Notes under the pieces: model-generated
What the model saw: only the letters and a program-made list of their open reading frames with translations
What the model was told of the DNA's origin: nothing
The model's database searches: none
Shown here: piece by piece, positions 37,050-49,592 of the stretch
Layout of the letters: each line of letters begins with the position of its first letter
Position numbering within the stretch: position 1 is the stretch's first letter
Position numbers and translations under genes: made by a program
DNA from: Buchnera aphidicola (Mindarus abietinus)
Lineage (GTDB): Bacteria; Pseudomonadota; Gammaproteobacteria; Enterobacterales; Enterobacteriaceae
Direction: 5' to 3'
Length of the DNA: 64,000 nucleotides
Assembly (NCBI RefSeq): GCF_964059085.1
Contig: NZ_OZ060398.1
Location: 1-64,000 of the forward strand

Positions 37050-40000
37050 TTAATTTACTGTTAGTTCAGAATTTAAAAGTTCTGATAAATTTGCAGATGC
37101 TTCTTCAACAGTAATTTTTGATTGATTAGATACATCTGTTTTTTCTAAAGATTCTTTTCTATTACTTCTATTTTGGTGATAAGCATATCCAGTTCCAGCT
37201 GGAATTAATCTGCCAACAATAACATTCTCTTTTAACCCTCTTAACTCATCTCTCTTTCCTGCTACTGCTGCTTCAGTTAGTACTCTAGTAGTTTCTTGAA
37301 AAGATGCTGCAGAAATAAATGATTCTGTTGCTAAAGATGCTTTAGTGATTCCTAATAAATCTCTTAAAAAAGAAGCAGGTTTTTTTCCTTTTTTAATCAG
37401 TTTTTCGTTGGCTATTTTTATTCTTGAATATTCTACTTGTTCTCCTATTAAAAAATCCGAATTTCCAGAATTAAGAATAGTGGCTTTTCTTAACATTTGT
37501 CTTATTATTACTTCAATATGTTTGTCATTTATTTTCACTCCTTGAAGACGATAAACATCTTGAACTTCATTAACAATATATCGAGTAACTGATTGTACCC
37601 CTCTTAATCTAAGAATATCATGAGGAGATTCTGGACCATCTGATATTACATCTCCTTTCTCCACCCTTTCTCCTTCGAAAACATTTAATTGACGCCATTT
37701 GGGAATCATTTCTTCATATAAATTTTCATCGTTCATAGGATTAATAATTAATCTTCTTTTTCCTTTGGTTTCTTTTCCAAAAGAAACTAATCCACTGATT
37801 TCTGCTAGAATAGCCAGTTCTTTCGGTTTTCTAGCTTCAAAAAGATCAGCAACTCTAGGTAATCCTCCTGTAATATCTTTTGTACCCCCAGATTCCTGAG
37901 GTATTCTAGCTAAGGTATCTCCAGAACTAATTTCAGTTAAATTTTCTAATTGTACAATAGCTTTTCCAGGTAAAAAATATTGTGCTGGAACATCAGTACC
38001 TGGAATAAGTATATCTTTTCCATATGAATCTATAATTTTTAAAGATGGTCTTAAATCTTTACCTAAAGCAATTCTTTCAGAGATATCTAATACAACTATA
38101 GAAGAAAGACCGGTTAATTCATCGGTTTGTCTAATAATACTTTGTCCTTCTATCATGTCAATAAATTGAACAAATCCTTTTACTTCACTAATTACCGGAA
38201 TCGTATGAGGATCCCATATAGCAACAGTTTCTCCGGATTTAACTTTTTTTCCATTTCCTTTAGTAAGGATCGTCCCATAGGGAACTTTATAACTTTCTTT
38301 TGTTCGTCCAAAAGAATCAATCATGTTTAATTCAACATTTCTAGATAAAATAATAATTTGTCCTTTAGAATTCATAATAGATTTTGCATTATTTAGTCTA
38401 ATAGTTCCTTCATTTTTTACTTGAATATTGGACTCAGCCGCAACTCTTGAAGCAGCTCCTCCAATATGAAAGGTTCGCATAGTTAATTGAGTACCTGGTT
38501 CTCCAATAGACTGAGCAGCAATAACGCCAATAGCTTCTCCTTTATTTACTAAATTTCCCCTAGCAAGGTCTCTTCCATAGCAATTTGCACAGACTCCAAA
38601 ACTCGTATTGCAATGTACTACTGATCTAACCTTGACGTTGTCTATAGAATTTTCTTCTAAAATATTACACCATTGTTCGTTTAATAACGTATTTCTAGGA
38701 ATCAGGATACTTATGGAATTAGGTTTTAAAACATTTTCAGCGGTAACTCTGCCTAGAACTCGTTCTCTTAAAGGTTCTTTAACATCTCCTCCTTCTATAA
38801 CAGGAGTCATGATAATTCCTTTATTTGTATTACAATCGTTTTGTGTTACAACTAAATCTTGAGCTACGTCAACTAGACGGCGAGTTAAATATCCAGAATT
38901 AGCCGTTTTTAAAGCAGTATCTGCTAATCCCTTTCTTGCTCCATGTGTAGAAATAAAATATTGTAATACATTTAATCCTTCACGGAAATTAGCAGTGATT
39001 GGTGTTTCAATAATTGAACCGTCTGGTTTTGCCATTAGTCCTCTCATTCCTGCTAATTGTCTAATTTGAGCTGCTGATCCTCTTGCTCCTGAATCTGCCA
39101 TCATAAATATGCTATTAAAAGATTTTTGTATTTTTCTTTTCCCTTTTTTATCTATTGTAAATTCTGTAGATAAATTTTTCATCATTGCTTTAGAAACACG
39201 TTCATTAGCAGCAGCCCATATATCTATTACTTTATTATATCTTTCTCCTAAAGTTACTAATCCGGATTGGAATTGATCCTGTATTTCTACAACTTCTTTT
39301 TCTGCTTCTGTAATAATTTCTATTTTTTCATCAGGTATCACCATATCATCAATTCCAACTGATGCTCCAGATCTAGCAGCATAAGAAAAACCAGTATACA
39401 TAATTTGATCAGCAAAATTAACAGTATCTTTTATACCTAAAATTCTATAACAAGTATTTAACATTTCAGAAATACTTTTTTTCCCTAATGTTTTATTAAC
39501 AATACTAAAAGAAAGACCTTTTGGAACTATCATCCATAAAATAGATCTTCCAATAGTTGTATTTATAATTTTTTTACTTTTGATAAATTGATTATTTTCA
39601 ATTTTTTTATATTCTGTAATTCTTACTTTAACAGATGCATGTAAGTTAACTAAACCTAAATAATAGATTCTTTCTGCTTCTTTGGGGTTACTTAATAACA
39701 TTCCCTCCCCCTTTCCATTAATAGTTTTTCTAGTCATATAATACAATCCTAGTACTACATCTTGAGAAGGAACTATAATTGGATCCCCATTTGCTGGAGA
39801 AAGAATATTGTTGGTGGACATCATTAATGCTTTTGCTTCTAATTGAGCTTCCAATGTTAAAGGAACGTGTACTGCCATCTGATCTCCATCAAAATCAGCA
39901 TTATATGCGGCACAGACTAAAGGATGTAGTTGTATAGCTTTTCCTTCAATTAAAATTGGCTCAAATGCTTGAATTCCTAATCTATGTAAAGTGGGTGCTC

Positions 40001-41273
40001 GATTTAATAAAACAGGATGTTCTTTAATAACTTCATCTAGAATATCCCATACAATAGGCTCTTCTCGTTCAACCATTTTTTTTGCTGATTTTATTGTAGT
40101 TGCTAAACCTCTGACTTCTAATTTTCCATAAATAAATGGTTTGAATAATTCTAAAGCCATTTTTTTAGGCAAGCCACATTGATGTAAACGAAGATATGGA
40201 CCAACAGTAATAACTGATCTTCCGGAATAATCAACTCTTTTTCCCAGCAAGTTTTGTCTAAATCTACCTTGTTTCCCTTTAATCATATCAGCTAATGATT
40301 TAAGAGGTCTTTTATTTGATCCCGTTATAGCTCTACCTCTTCTTCCGTTATCTAATAGAGCATCTACAGCTTCCTGTAACATTCTTTTTTCGTTTCTAAC
40401 AATTATATCGGGAGCTGATAGTTCTAATAGACGTTTTAATCGATTATTTCTATTAATTACACGACGATACAAATCATTTAAGTCAGAAGTAGCAAATCTT
40501 CCACCATCTAAAGGAACGAGTGGGCGGAGATCAGGAGGTAGTACAGGAAGAACAGTTAAAATCATCCATTCTGGTTTATTGTTAGATAGAATGAATGATT
40601 CTATTAACTTAATTCTTTTTGTAATTTTTTTTCTTTTGGTTTCCGAATTTGTATCTTGCAGTTCCTGTCTTAAATTTTCGCATTCTTCCTTTAAATTCAT
40701 ATGAATTAAAAGTTCTTGTATAGCTTCAGCTCCCATTTTTGCATTAAACTCATCTCCAAATTCTTCTATAGCATCTAGATATTGCTCTTCTGTTAAAATT
40801 TGTTTTTTTTCGAGATTAGTCATTCCACTATCAATTACAACATAAGACTCAAAGTATAAAACTCTTTCTATATCTCTTAGTGGCATATCTAATAAAAGAC
40901 CAATTCTAGAAGGAAGAGATTTTAAAAACCAAATGTGAGCTGTTGGAGAAGACAATTCAATATGTCCCATTCTATCTCTGCGAACTTTACTTTGAGTAAC
41001 TTCTACTCCACATTTTTCACAAATAACACCTCTGTGTTTTAATCGTTTATATTTTCCACATAGACATTCGTAATCTTTAACAGGACCAAATATTCTAGCA
41101 CAAAATAAACCATCTCTTTCTGGTTTAAAGGTTCTATAATTTATTGTTTCTGGTTTTTTTACTTCTCCAAAAGACCAAGAACGAATCATATCAGGTGCTG
41201 CTAAAGCAATTTTTATTGCATCAAATTCTTCTGTTTTAGTTTGTGATTTTAAAAATTTTAATAAATCTTTCAC
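37050..41273 (-). CDS. rpoC: RNA polymerase beta-prime subunit
   Basis: At 1407 residues it has exactly the E. coli length. The N-terminal zinc site [20 protein letters not shown] lies near residues 70-88, the catalytic [12 protein letters not shown] near 458-469, the trigger-loop region with [10 protein letters not shown] near 932, and a second zinc site in [12 protein letters not shown]. It ends the rplKAJL-rpoBC cluster, 51 bases after rpoB. Confidence 0.98.
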   Translation of the reverse strand: MKDLLKFLKSQTKTEEFDAIKIALAAPDMIRSWSFGEVKKPETINYRTFKPERDGLFCARIFGPVKDYECLCGKYKRLKHRGVICEKCGVEVTQSKVRRDRMGHIELSSPTAHIWFLKSLPSRIGLLLDMPLRDIERVLYFESYVVIDSGMTNLEKKQILTEEQYLDAIEEFGDEFNAKMGAEAIQELLIHMNLKEECENLRQELQDTNSETKRKKITKRIKLIESFILSNNKPEWMILTVLPVLPPDLRPLVPLDGGRFATSDLNDLYRRVINRNNRLKRLLELSAPDIIVRNEKRMLQEAVDALLDNGRRGRAITGSNKRPLKSLADMIKGKQGRFRQNLLGKRVDYSGRSVITVGPYLRLHQCGLPKKMALELFKPFIYGKLEVRGLATTIKSAKKMVEREEPIVWDILDEVIKEHPVLLNRAPTLHRLGIQAFEPILIEGKAIQLHPLVCAAYNADFDGDQMAVHVPLTLEAQLEAKALMMSTNNILSPANGDPIIVPSQDVVLGLYYMTRKTINGKGEGMLLSNPKEAERIYYLGLVNLHASVKVRITEYKKIENNQFIKSKKIINTTIGRSILWMIVPKGLSFSIVNKTLGKKSISEMLNTCYRILGIKDTVNFADQIMYTGFSYAARSGASVGIDDMVIPDEKIEIITEAEKEVVEIQDQFQSGLVTLGERYNKVIDIWAAANERVSKAMMKNLSTEFTIDKKGKRKIQKSFNSIFMMADSGARGSAAQIRQLAGMRGLMAKPDGSIIETPITANFREGLNVLQYFISTHGARKGLADTALKTANSGYLTRRLVDVAQDLVVTQNDCNTNKGIIMTPVIEGGDVKEPLRERVLGRVTAENVLKPNSISILIPRNTLLNEQWCNILEENSIDNVKVRSVVHCNTSFGVCANCYGRDLARGNLVNKGEAIGVIAAQSIGEPGTQLTMRTFHIGGAASRVAAESNIQVKNEGTIRLNNAKSIMNSKGQIIILSRNVELNMIDSFGRTKESYKVPYGTILTKGNGKKVKSGETVAIWDPHTIPVISEVKGFVQFIDMIEGQSIIRQTDELTGLSSIVVLDISERIALGKDLRPSLKIIDSYGKDILIPGTDVPAQYFLPGKAIVQLENLTEISSGDTLARIPQESGGTKDITGGLPRVADLFEARKPKELAILAEISGLVSFGKETKGKRRLIINPMNDENLYEEMIPKWRQLNVFEGERVEKGDVISDGPESPHDILRLRGVQSVTRYIVNEVQDVYRLQGVKINDKHIEVIIRQMLRKATILNSGNSDFLIGEQVEYSRIKIANEKLIKKGKKPASFLRDLLGITKASLATESFISAASFQETTRVLTEAAVAGKRDELRGLKENVIVGRLIPAGTGYAYHQNRSNRKESLEKTDVSNQSKITVEEASANLSELLNSELTVN

Positions 41274-41324
41274 GGATTGATTCCCGTTGAGGTAAAGAGT
41301 TGCAGTGTTAGCAATTAATATATT

Positions 41325-44300
41325 TTATTTTTCTTCTAATTCTATATTAATTCCTAATGATCTAATCTCTTTTAACAGTACATTAAAAGATTCCGGCATT
41401 CCAGGTTCCATTTGATGATTGCCATCAACTATATTCTTATACATTTTAGTTCTTCCATTAACATCATCAGATTTTACGGTTAACATTTCCTGTAAAGTAT
41501 AAGAAGCTCCATAAGCTTCTAGCGCCCATACTTCCATTTCTCCAAAACGTTGCCCACCAAATTGAGCCTTTCCACCTAATGGTTGTTGTGTAATTAAACT
41601 ATAAGATCCTGTAGATCGCGCATGCATTTTATCATCAACTAAATGATTTAATTTAAGCATATACATATATCCGACTGTTACCGGTCTTTCAAATTTTTCT
41701 CCTGTTCTTCCATCAAATAAATTAATTTGGCCTGAAGCAGGTAAATCAGCTAATAATAGTAATGCTTTTATTTCAGTTTCAGTAGCTCCATCAAATACTG
41801 GAGTAGCAATTGGCATACCTTCTTTTAAATTTTTTGCTAAAGAAAATATTTCTTCATCTGTAAATAAGTCTAAATTTACTTTTTGTCTAACATTATCTCC
41901 TAAATCAAATACTTTTTGTAAAAAAATTTTTATCTTTTCTACTTTTTTTTTCTTTTTTAGTAAAGAATTAATTTTTTCACCTATTCCCTTAGCGGCCATT
42001 CCTAAGTGGGTTTCTAAAATTTGACCTATATTCATTCTAGAAGGCACTCCTAATGGATTTAAAACAATATCCACTGGAATTCCATTTTTATCATAAGGCA
42101 TATCTTCTATAGGATTAATTTTTGAAATCACACCTTTATTTCCATGCCTTCCTGCCATTTTATCCCCAGGTTGTATCTGTCTTTTAACAGCTAAATATAC
42201 TTTTACTATTTTTAAAATTCCTGGAGCTAAATCATCTCCTTGAGTTATTTTTTTTCTTTTTTCTTCTATTTTTTTTTCAAATTTTCTTTTTAATTCATAA
42301 TATTGATCAAATAATTTTGTTAGTTGTTCTTTTTTTTCCTTTATAGAAAAATTTAATAATTCTTCATGGGATAATTTATTAATACTTTCTTTTGAAAATC
42401 CAGAGGATATTAATAAATTTTTAATTCTATTAAATAATCCAAATTCAAAAATTTTAAATTCTTCAGTTAAGTCTTTTTTAACATTTTTTAAATGCATTTC
42501 TTCAATTTCTAATGTTCTTTTATCTTTTTTAATTCCATCTCTAGTAAAAATTTGAACATCTATAATTGTTCCTGAAATTCCATTGGGAACTCTTAAAGAA
42601 GAGTCTTTTACATCAGATGCTTTTTCTCCAAAAATAGCGCGTAATAGTTTTTCTTCTGGTGTAAGTTGAGTTTCCCCTTTAGGTGTAACTTTTCCAACTA
42701 AAATATCTCCATCTGTTACTTCTGCTCCAATATATACTATTCCAGATTCGTCTAATTTAGATAATGCAGATTCTCCAACATTAGGTATATCTGAAGTAAT
42801 TTCTTCTATTCCTAATTTAGTATCTCTAGATATACAAGAAAGTTCTTGAATATGAATAGTAGTAAATCGATCTTCTTGAACTACTTTTTCTGATATTAAA
42901 ATGGAGTCTTCGAAATTATATCCGTTCCAAGGCATAAAAGCTACTCGCATATTTTGGCCTAACGCTAATTCTCCAAGATCTGTAGATGGACCATCAGCTA
43001 ACACATCTTTTTTTTTCACAATTTCATTAGGCTGAACACATGGTATTTGATTAATACAAGTGTTTTGGTTTGATCGAGTGTATTTAGTTAGATTATATAT
43101 ATCTATACCAGCTTCATCTGAGACTGTTTCCGATTCATTTACTTTGATAACTATTCTAGATGCATCTACATATTCGACTAACCCACCTCTTTTTGCAACG
43201 ATAGTAACTCCAGAATCTACAGCAACAGCTCTTTCCATCCCAGTTCCTACTAAAGGTTTATCTGATTTTAATGTTGGAATAGCTTGTCTTTGCATGTTAG
43301 CTCCCATGAGAGCTCTATTAGCATCATCGTGTTCTAAAAAAGGAATAAGAGATGCTCCAACAGAAACAATTTGTTGAGTAGAAACGTCCATATAGTCTAC
43401 TTTATTTCTATGAAATAAACCGGATTCTCCTTTATTTCTACATGTAACTAATTCTTCTAAAAAATTTCCGTTTTTATCTAAATTTGTATTAGCCTGCGCA
43501 ATAATAAAATCTCCTTCTTCAATAGCCGATAGATATTGAATTTTATTAGTTACAGTAGAGTTTTTAACTTTCCGATAAGGTGTTTCTAAAAATCCGTATT
43601 CATTAGCATGAGCATATACAGATAAAGAGTTAATTAAACCGATATTAGGGCCTTCAGGAGTTTCTATAGGACAAACTCTTCCATAATGAGTAGGATGAAC
43701 ATCTCTAACTTCAAATCCAGCTCTTTCTCTAGTTAAACCTCCTACTCCGAGTGCAGAAATTCTTCTTTTGTGTGTAATTTCTGATAAAGGATTGTTTTGG
43801 TCCATAAATTGAGATAATTGACTTGATCCAAAGAATTCTTTTACAGCAGCCGAAATTGGTTTAGCATTGATAATATCTTGCGGCATCAAAGTTTCTAAAT
43901 CTCCAAGCGACAATCTATCTTTTACTGCTCTTTCTACTCTAACTAATCCTATTCTAAATTGATTTTCTGCCATTTCTCCAATAGATCGAATTCTTCTATT
44001 TCCCAAATGATCTATATCATCCACTTCTCCTCTTCCATTTCGGATGTTAATTAATTTTTTAATAACATCTACAATATCTGATTTTTTTAATGTATTAGGT
44101 CCAAATATCTCTTTTCTATATAAGGAGCAATTAAATTTCATTCTTCCAACAGAAGATAAGTCATATCTATCTTCCGAAAAAAATAAGTTTGAAAATAAAG
44201 TTTCTGCTGCTTCTTTTGTAGGAGGTTCTCCTGGACGCATCATTCTATAAATTTCTATTAAAGCACTATTTTTATCAACTGTAGAGTCAATTTTTAAAGT

Positions 44301-45350
44301 TTCCGAAATGTAAGGACCATGATCTAAATCATTAGTAAATAATGTTTCAATTTTTTTAAAACCTGCAAGTTTTATTTTTTCAAATATCTCAAAAGTAAGT
44401 TCTGTGTTAGCTAAAGCTATAATTTCACCAGTGGAAACATTGAAATAATTTTTTGATAAAATTTTTCCTATGATATATTCAGCAGGAACTTGTAAACTTT
44501 CAACTTTATTATCAATTAATCTTTTTATATGATTAGCAGTTACTCTTCTTCCTTTTTCTACATATAATATATTATTATTGCAGGTTATATTAAATGAAGC
44601 TGTTTCTCCTCTTAATCTTTCAGGTATTAATTGCATTTCAATTTTTTTATCTTTGATAAGATATATATTAGTTTTAAAAAAAATATTTAATATATCTTCA
44701 GAAGTATAGTTTAAAGCTTTTAATATAATTGTTACGGGTAATTTTCTTCTTCTATCGATTCGAACAAATAAATGATCTTTAGGATCAAATTCAAAATCTA
44801 ACCAAGAACCTCTATAAGGAATAATTCTTGCGTTATATAATACTTTTCCAGAAGAATGAGTTTTTCCTTTATCACTATCGAAAAATACTCCAGGGCTTCG
44901 ATGCAGTTGAGAAACTATAACTCTTTCTGTTCCATTAATAATAAATGTTCCATTATCTGTCATTAAAGGAATTTCTCCCATATATACTTCTTGTTCTTTT
45001 ATATCTTTTATAATCGATTTAAAAGTATCTTTTTCATAGATTATTAATCGTAATTTAACTCGTAGAGGAGCGGAATATGTTGTACCTCGAATATGACATT
45101 CTTTTACATCAAAAACAATTTTTCCTAAACGATATCCCACGTATTGAAGTTCAGCATTTCCATTATAACCTTTGATTGGAAAAACTGACCGAAATGCTGC
45201 TTCTAGTCCATAAATTCCCTTTTTATCTTTTTTAATAAATTTCTTAAAAGAGTTTATTTGTATAGAAAGAAGATAAGGTATTTCTAACACTTTTGGACGT
45301 TTTCCAAAATCTTTTCGAATTCTTTTTTTTTCGGTATAAGAGTAAACCAT
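41325..45350 (-). CDS. rpoB: RNA polymerase beta subunit
   Basis: The ATG at 45350 gives [19 protein letters not shown], the conserved start, preceded by GAGGAA; four extra residues are possible from 45362 but unlikely. The product of 1341 residues is one shorter than in E. coli. The rifampicin-region string [20 protein letters not shown] is wild type at the commonly mutated positions. [17 protein letters not shown] and the C-terminal [17 protein letters not shown] are intact. Confidence 0.98.
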   Translation of the reverse strand: MVYSYTEKKRIRKDFGKRPKVLEIPYLLSIQINSFKKFIKKDKKGIYGLEAAFRSVFPIKGYNGNAELQYVGYRLGKIVFDVKECHIRGTTYSAPLRVKLRLIIYEKDTFKSIIKDIKEQEVYMGEIPLMTDNGTFIINGTERVIVSQLHRSPGVFFDSDKGKTHSSGKVLYNARIIPYRGSWLDFEFDPKDHLFVRIDRRRKLPVTIILKALNYTSEDILNIFFKTNIYLIKDKKIEMQLIPERLRGETASFNITCNNNILYVEKGRRVTANHIKRLIDNKVESLQVPAEYIIGKILSKNYFNVSTGEIIALANTELTFEIFEKIKLAGFKKIETLFTNDLDHGPYISETLKIDSTVDKNSALIEIYRMMRPGEPPTKEAAETLFSNLFFSEDRYDLSSVGRMKFNCSLYRKEIFGPNTLKKSDIVDVIKKLINIRNGRGEVDDIDHLGNRRIRSIGEMAENQFRIGLVRVERAVKDRLSLGDLETLMPQDIINAKPISAAVKEFFGSSQLSQFMDQNNPLSEITHKRRISALGVGGLTRERAGFEVRDVHPTHYGRVCPIETPEGPNIGLINSLSVYAHANEYGFLETPYRKVKNSTVTNKIQYLSAIEEGDFIIAQANTNLDKNGNFLEELVTCRNKGESGLFHRNKVDYMDVSTQQIVSVGASLIPFLEHDDANRALMGANMQRQAIPTLKSDKPLVGTGMERAVAVDSGVTIVAKRGGLVEYVDASRIVIKVNESETVSDEAGIDIYNLTKYTRSNQNTCINQIPCVQPNEIVKKKDVLADGPSTDLGELALGQNMRVAFMPWNGYNFEDSILISEKVVQEDRFTTIHIQELSCISRDTKLGIEEITSDIPNVGESALSKLDESGIVYIGAEVTDGDILVGKVTPKGETQLTPEEKLLRAIFGEKASDVKDSSLRVPNGISGTIIDVQIFTRDGIKKDKRTLEIEEMHLKNVKKDLTEEFKIFEFGLFNRIKNLLISSGFSKESINKLSHEELLNFSIKEKKEQLTKLFDQYYELKRKFEKKIEEKRKKITQGDDLAPGILKIVKVYLAVKRQIQPGDKMAGRHGNKGVISKINPIEDMPYDKNGIPVDIVLNPLGVPSRMNIGQILETHLGMAAKGIGEKINSLLKKKKKVEKIKIFLQKVFDLGDNVRQKVNLDLFTDEEIFSLAKNLKEGMPIATPVFDGATETEIKALLLLADLPASGQINLFDGRTGEKFERPVTVGYMYMLKLNHLVDDKMHARSTGSYSLITQQPLGGKAQFGGQRFGEMEVWALEAYGASYTLQEMLTVKSDDVNGRTKMYKNIVDGNHQMEPGMPESFNVLLKEIRSLGINIELEEK

Positions 45351-45491
45351 GGAGTTCCTCAACTAACTAAAGGTCAAGCTTTTTCTTATTGAGAAAAGTT
45401 ATTGTTTTTTTCTTGTTATATTTTATATATATGGTGAATAACATTTTTATAAGAAAGAATTTTTATATAAATAATATCAATATATTTTAAA

Positions 45492-45519
45492 AAGCTGGTG
45501 ATTATTATCTCACCAGCTA
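45492..45519 (-). terminator. Attenuator-like hairpin between rplL and rpoB
   Basis: AGCTGGTGA pairs with TCACCAGCT (45493-45501 with 45510-45518) around an eight-base loop, followed on the minus strand by five U. E. coli has a partial terminator and an RNase III site in the same place, which set the ratio of ribosomal proteins to RNA polymerase. Conservation of a GC-rich stem here supports the same role. Confidence 0.75.
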
Positions 45520-45579
45520 ACAATATTGATTTAATTTTTATTAAAAGTATTCTTATATACTATAAAATAAGATTTATAT

Positions 45580-45948
45580 TTATTTGATTTCAATTTCAGC
45601 ACCAGCATCTTCTAAAACTTTTTTTAAAGATAAAGAATCATTTTTGTTAAGATTTTCTTTAATTACAACAGGAGCAGATTCTACAAGATCTTTTGCTTCT
45701 TTTAAACCTAATCCAGTAGCACTACGCGCAGCCTTAATAACTGCAATTTTATTTTTTCCTATAGATTTTAAAAAAACATTAAATTCTGTTTTTTCTTCCG
45801 TATTAGATGTATTTTGATTATTTCCAGAGTTATTTTGAGAAGCGGCAGAGACATTAAATTTTTTTTCCATATCAGAAATAAGATCAATTACATTAGTAAC
45901 TGACATATCAGCGATAGCTTCTATAATTTGTTCTTTTGTAATAGGCAT
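45580..45948 (-). CDS. rplL: 50S ribosomal protein L7/L12
   Basis: This is the stalk protein that recruits translation factors. It has 122 residues (121 in E. coli), with an N-terminal dimerisation helix, a serine/asparagine-rich hinge (about 36-52, [11 protein letters not shown]) unlike the alanine-rich hinge of E. coli, and the conserved C-terminal domain [24 protein letters not shown]. Confidence 0.97.
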   Translation of the reverse strand: MPITKEQIIEAIADMSVTNVIDLISDMEKKFNVSAASQNNSGNNQNTSNTEEKTEFNVFLKSIGKNKIAVIKAARSATGLGLKEAKDLVESAPVVIKENLNKNDSLSLKKVLEDAGAEIEIK

Positions 45949-46041
45949 GAAAGTTTTTTTCCTGAAATAAATTTAGACACTGTTTATATAATATTCAAAA
46001 TTAGCTGAATTTATTTACAAAGTAATTAATTTTAAAAGAAA

Positions 46042-46527
46042 TTACTTGTCTTTTATAGCGATCAAAGTTCTAAGAAGTTTACCTAGAGTTATTTCTTGCA
46101 TAATTTTAATTATATAAATTATACTTTCTTTGTATGTTGGCATAGCTGCGAGTTGATCAATTTTTGAAGAAGATAATGATTTAGATTTTAAAGCAGCTCC
46201 AATAATTTGAAAATTTTTATTTTCCATTGAAAATTTTTTAAAAATTCTAGCAGCACTTCCTGGATGTTCCATAGAAAAAGCAATTAATATAGGTCCTGAT
46301 AATTTTTTTTTTAAACATTCAAATTGGGTTCCTTTAAATGCTAATTTTAATAAATTATTTCGAACTACATTAAAAATAATTCCATTTTTTCTTGATTTTT
46401 TTCTAAGATAATTAATTTTATTTGCAATTATTCCCCTAGAATCTGCAATTATTGCTGATAATGCTAAATTTGCAGTTTTATGCATATTCGCAACAATTGT
46501 TTTTTTTTTCTGAAGGTTTAATCCCAT
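46042..46527 (-). CDS. rplJ: 50S ribosomal protein L10
   Basis: L10 anchors the L7/L12 dimers to the ribosome. The 161-residue protein (165 in E. coli) starts MGLNLQKKKTIVANM, with NVVRNNLLKLAFKGTQFE near residue 53 and the C-terminal L12-binding helix. Its 93-base distance to rplL and the 269-base leader upstream follow the rplJL operon pattern. Confidence 0.95.
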   Translation of the reverse strand: MGLNLQKKKTIVANMHKTANLALSAIIADSRGIIANKINYLRKKSRKNGIIFNVVRNNLLKLAFKGTQFECLKKKLSGPILIAFSMEHPGSAARIFKKFSMENKNFQIIGAALKSKSLSSSKIDQLAAMPTYKESIIYIIKIMQEITLGKLLRTLIAIKDK

Positions 46528-46796
46528 TTATTTTATACTCCTAGATTTTTAATACAAAAAATAATTTAATTTAGAGTTTTTTTAAATTAAAAAGATAACG
46601 AATATGTTATACTTTAATACTTATGTTTTTAGTATAATTTATAATAAATAAAAAAAATTTATTTTGTTTATATAAAAATATAAAAAATAATTTTAATTAT
46701 TAAAAATAATCATTTTAATTTAATTAAAATTATATATTTTTTATATGTAAAAATTATAAAAATGTTATTTAATTGTATTAATTAGAATAATTAATA
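46528..46796 (-). other. rplJ leader / rplA-rplJ intergenic region
   Basis: This 269-base spacer is the position of the rplJ promoter and the L10-L7/L12 autoregulatory leader in E. coli. It is almost purely A/T here and I see no GC-containing stem resembling the E. coli leader. No ORF is recognised. Confidence 0.45.
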
Positions 46797-47498
46797 TTAA
46801 TCAATTATAGTTTTTAAGCTAGATAGATCTATCATTATACTTCCGCCCATAGAACTCGATAAAGTGATTTTTTTAAAAAATGTTCCTTTAGATTGCTTTG
46901 GTTTTAATTTTTTTAATGATTCTAAAAATTTAAATAAATTTTCTTTTATATTATTTGTAGAAAAATTTACTTTTCCAATAGCGGTATGTATAATTCCATT
47001 TTTATCATTTCGAAATCGTATTTGACCTTTTTTAGCATTTTTTACTGCATTAAATATATCTTCGGTAATAGTACCTGATTTCGGATTAGGCATTAGTCCT
47101 TTAGGGCCTAAAATCGATCCTATCGAAGTTAATTTATCCATACTTTCAGGGGAAGCAATTGCAATATCAAAGTTTACCCCTTCTAGTTTTATTCTTTCAA
47201 TTAAATCGTCTAAACCAAAAAAATCTGCTCCGGCTAACTTTGCTTGTTCAATATGAACTCCTTGAGCGAATACAGCTACTTTAATTAACTTTCCAATACC
47301 ATTTGGTAAAATAGTAGATCCTCGCACATTTTGATCTGATTTTTTAGGATTTATATTTAAATTAACAGCTACATCTATAGTTTCTAAAAATTTAACTGTT
47401 GATAATTTTTTTAATTTTTTAATAGCTAGATCTGCTTTAAGAATATCTTTTTTATTAATTTTTTCCTTAATTTTTTTCATTCTTTTGCTAATAAACAT
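46797..47498 (-). CDS. rplA: 50S ribosomal protein L1
   Basis: L1 binds 23S rRNA at the E-site stalk. The 233-residue protein (234 in E. coli) has [20 protein letters not shown], the signature region [19 protein letters not shown] near residue 125, and the C-terminal strand [16 protein letters not shown]. It lies 7 bases after rplK, as in the rplKA operon. Confidence 0.97.
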   Translation of the reverse strand: MFISKRMKKIKEKINKKDILKADLAIKKLKKLSTVKFLETIDVAVNLNINPKKSDQNVRGSTILPNGIGKLIKVAVFAQGVHIEQAKLAGADFFGLDDLIERIKLEGVNFDIAIASPESMDKLTSIGSILGPKGLMPNPKSGTITEDIFNAVKNAKKGQIRFRNDKNGIIHTAIGKVNFSTNNIKENLFKFLESLKKLKPKQSKGTFFKKITLSSSMGGSIMIDLSSLKTIID

Positions 47499-47505
47499 GT
47501 ATTAC

Positions 47506-47934
47506 TTACTCCGTAATTACTAGACCCATTGATTTTGCTGTACCTTCAATTGATTTACTTATCTTATCAATATTAGAACCAGTCATATCGATTTCTTTAA
47601 TCTTCGCAATTTCTTTTATTTGTAGTCTACTAATATTTCCTACTGTTTCAGTTTTTGCTTTTCCTGACCCTGATTTAATTCCAGAAAATTTTTTTAATAA
47701 GACAGAAGCGGGTGGTGTTTTAGTAATGAAAGTAAAAGATCGATCTGAATATACTGTTACAATTACAGGTATTGGCATTCCTTTTTCTATATTAGCAGTT
47801 TTCTCATTAAATAATTTACAAAACTCCATAATATTTACTCCTTTTTGACCTAATGCAGGTCCAATGGGAGGACTTGGTGTTGCCATTCCTGCAGATACTT
47901 GTAATTTTATGTATGATTGTATTTTTTTTGCCAT
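47506..47934 (-). CDS. rplK: 50S ribosomal protein L11
   Basis: L11 is part of the GTPase-associated centre. At 142 residues it matches the E. coli length. It starts [23 protein letters not shown], with [19 protein letters not shown], and the RNA-binding C-terminal domain ends SMGLVITE. It follows nusG by 67 bases. Confidence 0.97.
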   Translation of the reverse strand: MAKKIQSYIKLQVSAGMATPSPPIGPALGQKGVNIMEFCKLFNEKTANIEKGMPIPVIVTVYSDRSFTFITKTPPASVLLKKFSGIKSGSGKAKTETVGNISRLQIKEIAKIKEIDMTGSNIDKISKSIEGTAKSMGLVITE

Positions 47935-48001
47935 TTTTAATTTTCTCTAGTTAATAAAATATCAATATTTTATTAAGCATAACTATAATAATCTATTGAG
48001 A

Positions 48002-48547
48002 TTAATTTTTTTCAACTTGTGAAAAATCTAGCTCTACTGGTGTTGCTCTTCCAAAAATTGATACCGATACTTTTAATCTATTTTTTTCATAATCTACTGT
48101 TTCTACAACTCCATTAAAATCTGAAAATGGCCCATTTTTAACTCTAACTATTTCTCCAGGATCAAAAATAGTTTTAGGTCTTGGTTTGTTTTCAACTTTC
48201 TTAACTTTATCAATTATAATTTTTACTTCTTTATCACTAATAGGAGAAGGTTTTTCAGAAGTACCTCCTACAAATCCCATAACTTTAGGAACATTTTTTA
48301 TTAAATGCCAGCTTAAACTGGTCATTTGCATATGTATAAGTATATATCCAGGGAAAAATTTATATTCACTTTTTTTTCTTTTCCCTTTTTTTATTTCAAC
48401 AACTTCTTCTGAAGGAACCATAATTTCATCAAATAAATTATTCATTTTTTTTAATTCAATATGTTCCTTAATGGAATTTACGACTTTGGATTCTAATCCT
48501 GAAAATGTTTGTAACACATACCATTTTTTATTTTTCTTTTTATCCAT
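48002..48547 (-). CDS. nusG: Transcription termination/antitermination protein NusG
   Basis: NusG couples RNA polymerase to ribosomes and Rho. The 181-residue protein equals the E. coli length. The NGN domain has [22 protein letters not shown] and [12 protein letters not shown]; the C-terminal KOW domain has [22 protein letters not shown]. It lies one base after the secE stop, the conserved secE-nusG pair. Confidence 0.97.
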   Translation of the reverse strand: MDKKKNKKWYVLQTFSGLESKVVNSIKEHIELKKMNNLFDEIMVPSEEVVEIKKGKRKKSEYKFFPGYILIHMQMTSLSWHLIKNVPKVMGFVGGTSEKPSPISDKEVKIIIDKVKKVENKPRPKTIFDPGEIVRVKNGPFSDFNGVVETVDYEKNRLKVSVSIFGRATPVELDFSQVEKN

Positions 48548-48548
48548 T

Positions 48549-48929
48549 TTATATTCTCATTTTTGTAATTATTGAAATAATATAAAATAAGATATTATCT
48601 AACCCCCATACTATAATTGATGTCAAAAAAGTTACTAGTATTATAACAATAGTGGTATAGAGAGTTTCTCTTTTTGTTGGATAAACAACTTTTTTTATTT
48701 CTATAAAAGCTTCTTTTATTAAAGAAAGTAATTTTTTTCCTTTTCTTGTAAATTGAACCAATATAATTGTTATTATTAATAAAAGAAAAAAGTTTGTTAT
48801 ATATTTAAATATATATGTTTTTTTTAGAAAAAAATTATTTAAAATTAGTAGAAATAATGAGATTAATATTGTAAAGCATTTTACATATTCCGTAACAATT
48901 TTTTTTTTAGAACAGTTAGTATGTTTCAT
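48549..48929 (-). CDS. secE: Preprotein translocase subunit SecE
   Basis: SecE clamps the SecY channel. The preferred ATG at 48929 gives 126 residues (127 in E. coli); the frame can extend to 48941. Three hydrophobic segments are visible (about residues 15-35, 42-58 and 92-118), so this is the three-helix gammaproteobacterial form. The conserved cytoplasmic amphipathic motif is [21 protein letters not shown]. Confidence 0.92.
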   Translation of the reverse strand: MKHTNCSKKKIVTEYVKCFTILISLFLLILNNFFLKKTYIFKYITNFFLLLIITIILVQFTRKGKKLLSLIKEAFIEIKKVVYPTKRETLYTTIVIILVTFLTSIIVWGLDNILFYIISIITKMRI

Positions 48930-48941
48930 AAAACATCTCAA

Positions 48942-49208
48942 AAAAGTTTTTTAAAATATTAAAATAATTTAATTTAAATTAAATTTATAAAAAATTAATT
49001 TGAATGTAATTTTTTATTTTTGATAGAATTTAAAATTCTTTTATTTATTTTTTTTTAAATATTTTATAAAAAAATATTTTTTCTATAAGGTTTAATTATA
49101 ATTCAAAAGGTATGTTTTCTAACAGTATTTTTTTTAGGACATATAAGAAATGAAAATCAGAAATATTTTTTTTGAATTTATATATTTTTTTTAAAATAGT
49201 TTTGCTTT
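48942..49208. other. Spacer between thrT and secE lacking tufB
   Basis: In E. coli a tuf gene lies between thrT and secE. Here the 267 bases are AT-rich, contain no EF-Tu similarity and no hairpin of note. The promoter for secE-nusG may lie here. Confidence 0.5.
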
Positions 49209-49281
49209 TGCTGATACCCAGGATTGAACTGGGGACCTCACCCTTACCAAGGGTGCGCTCTACCAACTGAGCCATACCAGC
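49209..49281 (-). tRNA. thrT: tRNA-Thr (anticodon GGT)
   Basis: This is a 73-base cloverleaf on the minus strand. The acceptor GCTGGTA pairs with TATCAGC including one G-U pair; the anticodon loop CTTGGTAAG carries GGT. It is nearly identical to E. coli thrT. CCA is not encoded. It is the last of four clustered tRNAs in the order thrU-tyrU-glyT-thrT, as in E. coli. Confidence 0.97.
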
Positions 49282-49287
49282 TTTTTT

Positions 49288-49362
49288 TGGAGCGGACATC
49301 GGGAATCGAACCCGAATCTTCAGCTTGGAAGGCTGAGGTAATAACCTTTATACCATGTCCGC
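49288..49362 (-). tRNA. glyT: tRNA-Gly (anticodon TCC)
   Basis: The acceptor GCGGACA pairs with TGTCCGC, the anticodon loop in CTTCCAAG carries TCC, and the T arm has GGGTTCGATTCCC. The 3' end is followed by an encoded CCA (49290-49288), which the other tRNAs of the window lack. Only six bases separate it from thrT. Confidence 0.97.
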
Positions 49363-49422
49363 CTTTAAAAGTTTAATATTTATATAATTTAAAAAAATAA
49401 ATACTATTTAATATATTTTTTT

Positions 49423-49504
49423 TGGTGGGAGAAGGATTCGAACCTTCGAAGTCGATGACGGCAGATTTACAGTCTGCTCCCTTTAACCACTCGGGAATCC
49501 CACC
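49423..49504 (-). tRNA. tyrU: tRNA-Tyr (anticodon GTA)
   Basis: This 82-base class II tRNA has a long variable arm. The acceptor GGTGGGA pairs with TCTCCCACC's paired bases, and the loop ACTGTAAAT carries GTA. CCA is not encoded. It lies 60 bases upstream of glyT. Confidence 0.97.
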
Positions 49505-49519
49505 TAATATAATAGTTAA

Positions 49520-49592
<73 letters not shown>

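Noticed and set aside
37345..44250. Several plus-strand open frames inside rpoC and rpoB
   Set aside because: They are antisense shadows of highly conserved genes and resemble no known family.
49096..49299. Minus-strand open frame of 67 codons over thrT
   Set aside because: It reads through the tRNA-Thr gene and the spacer and has no protein similarity.
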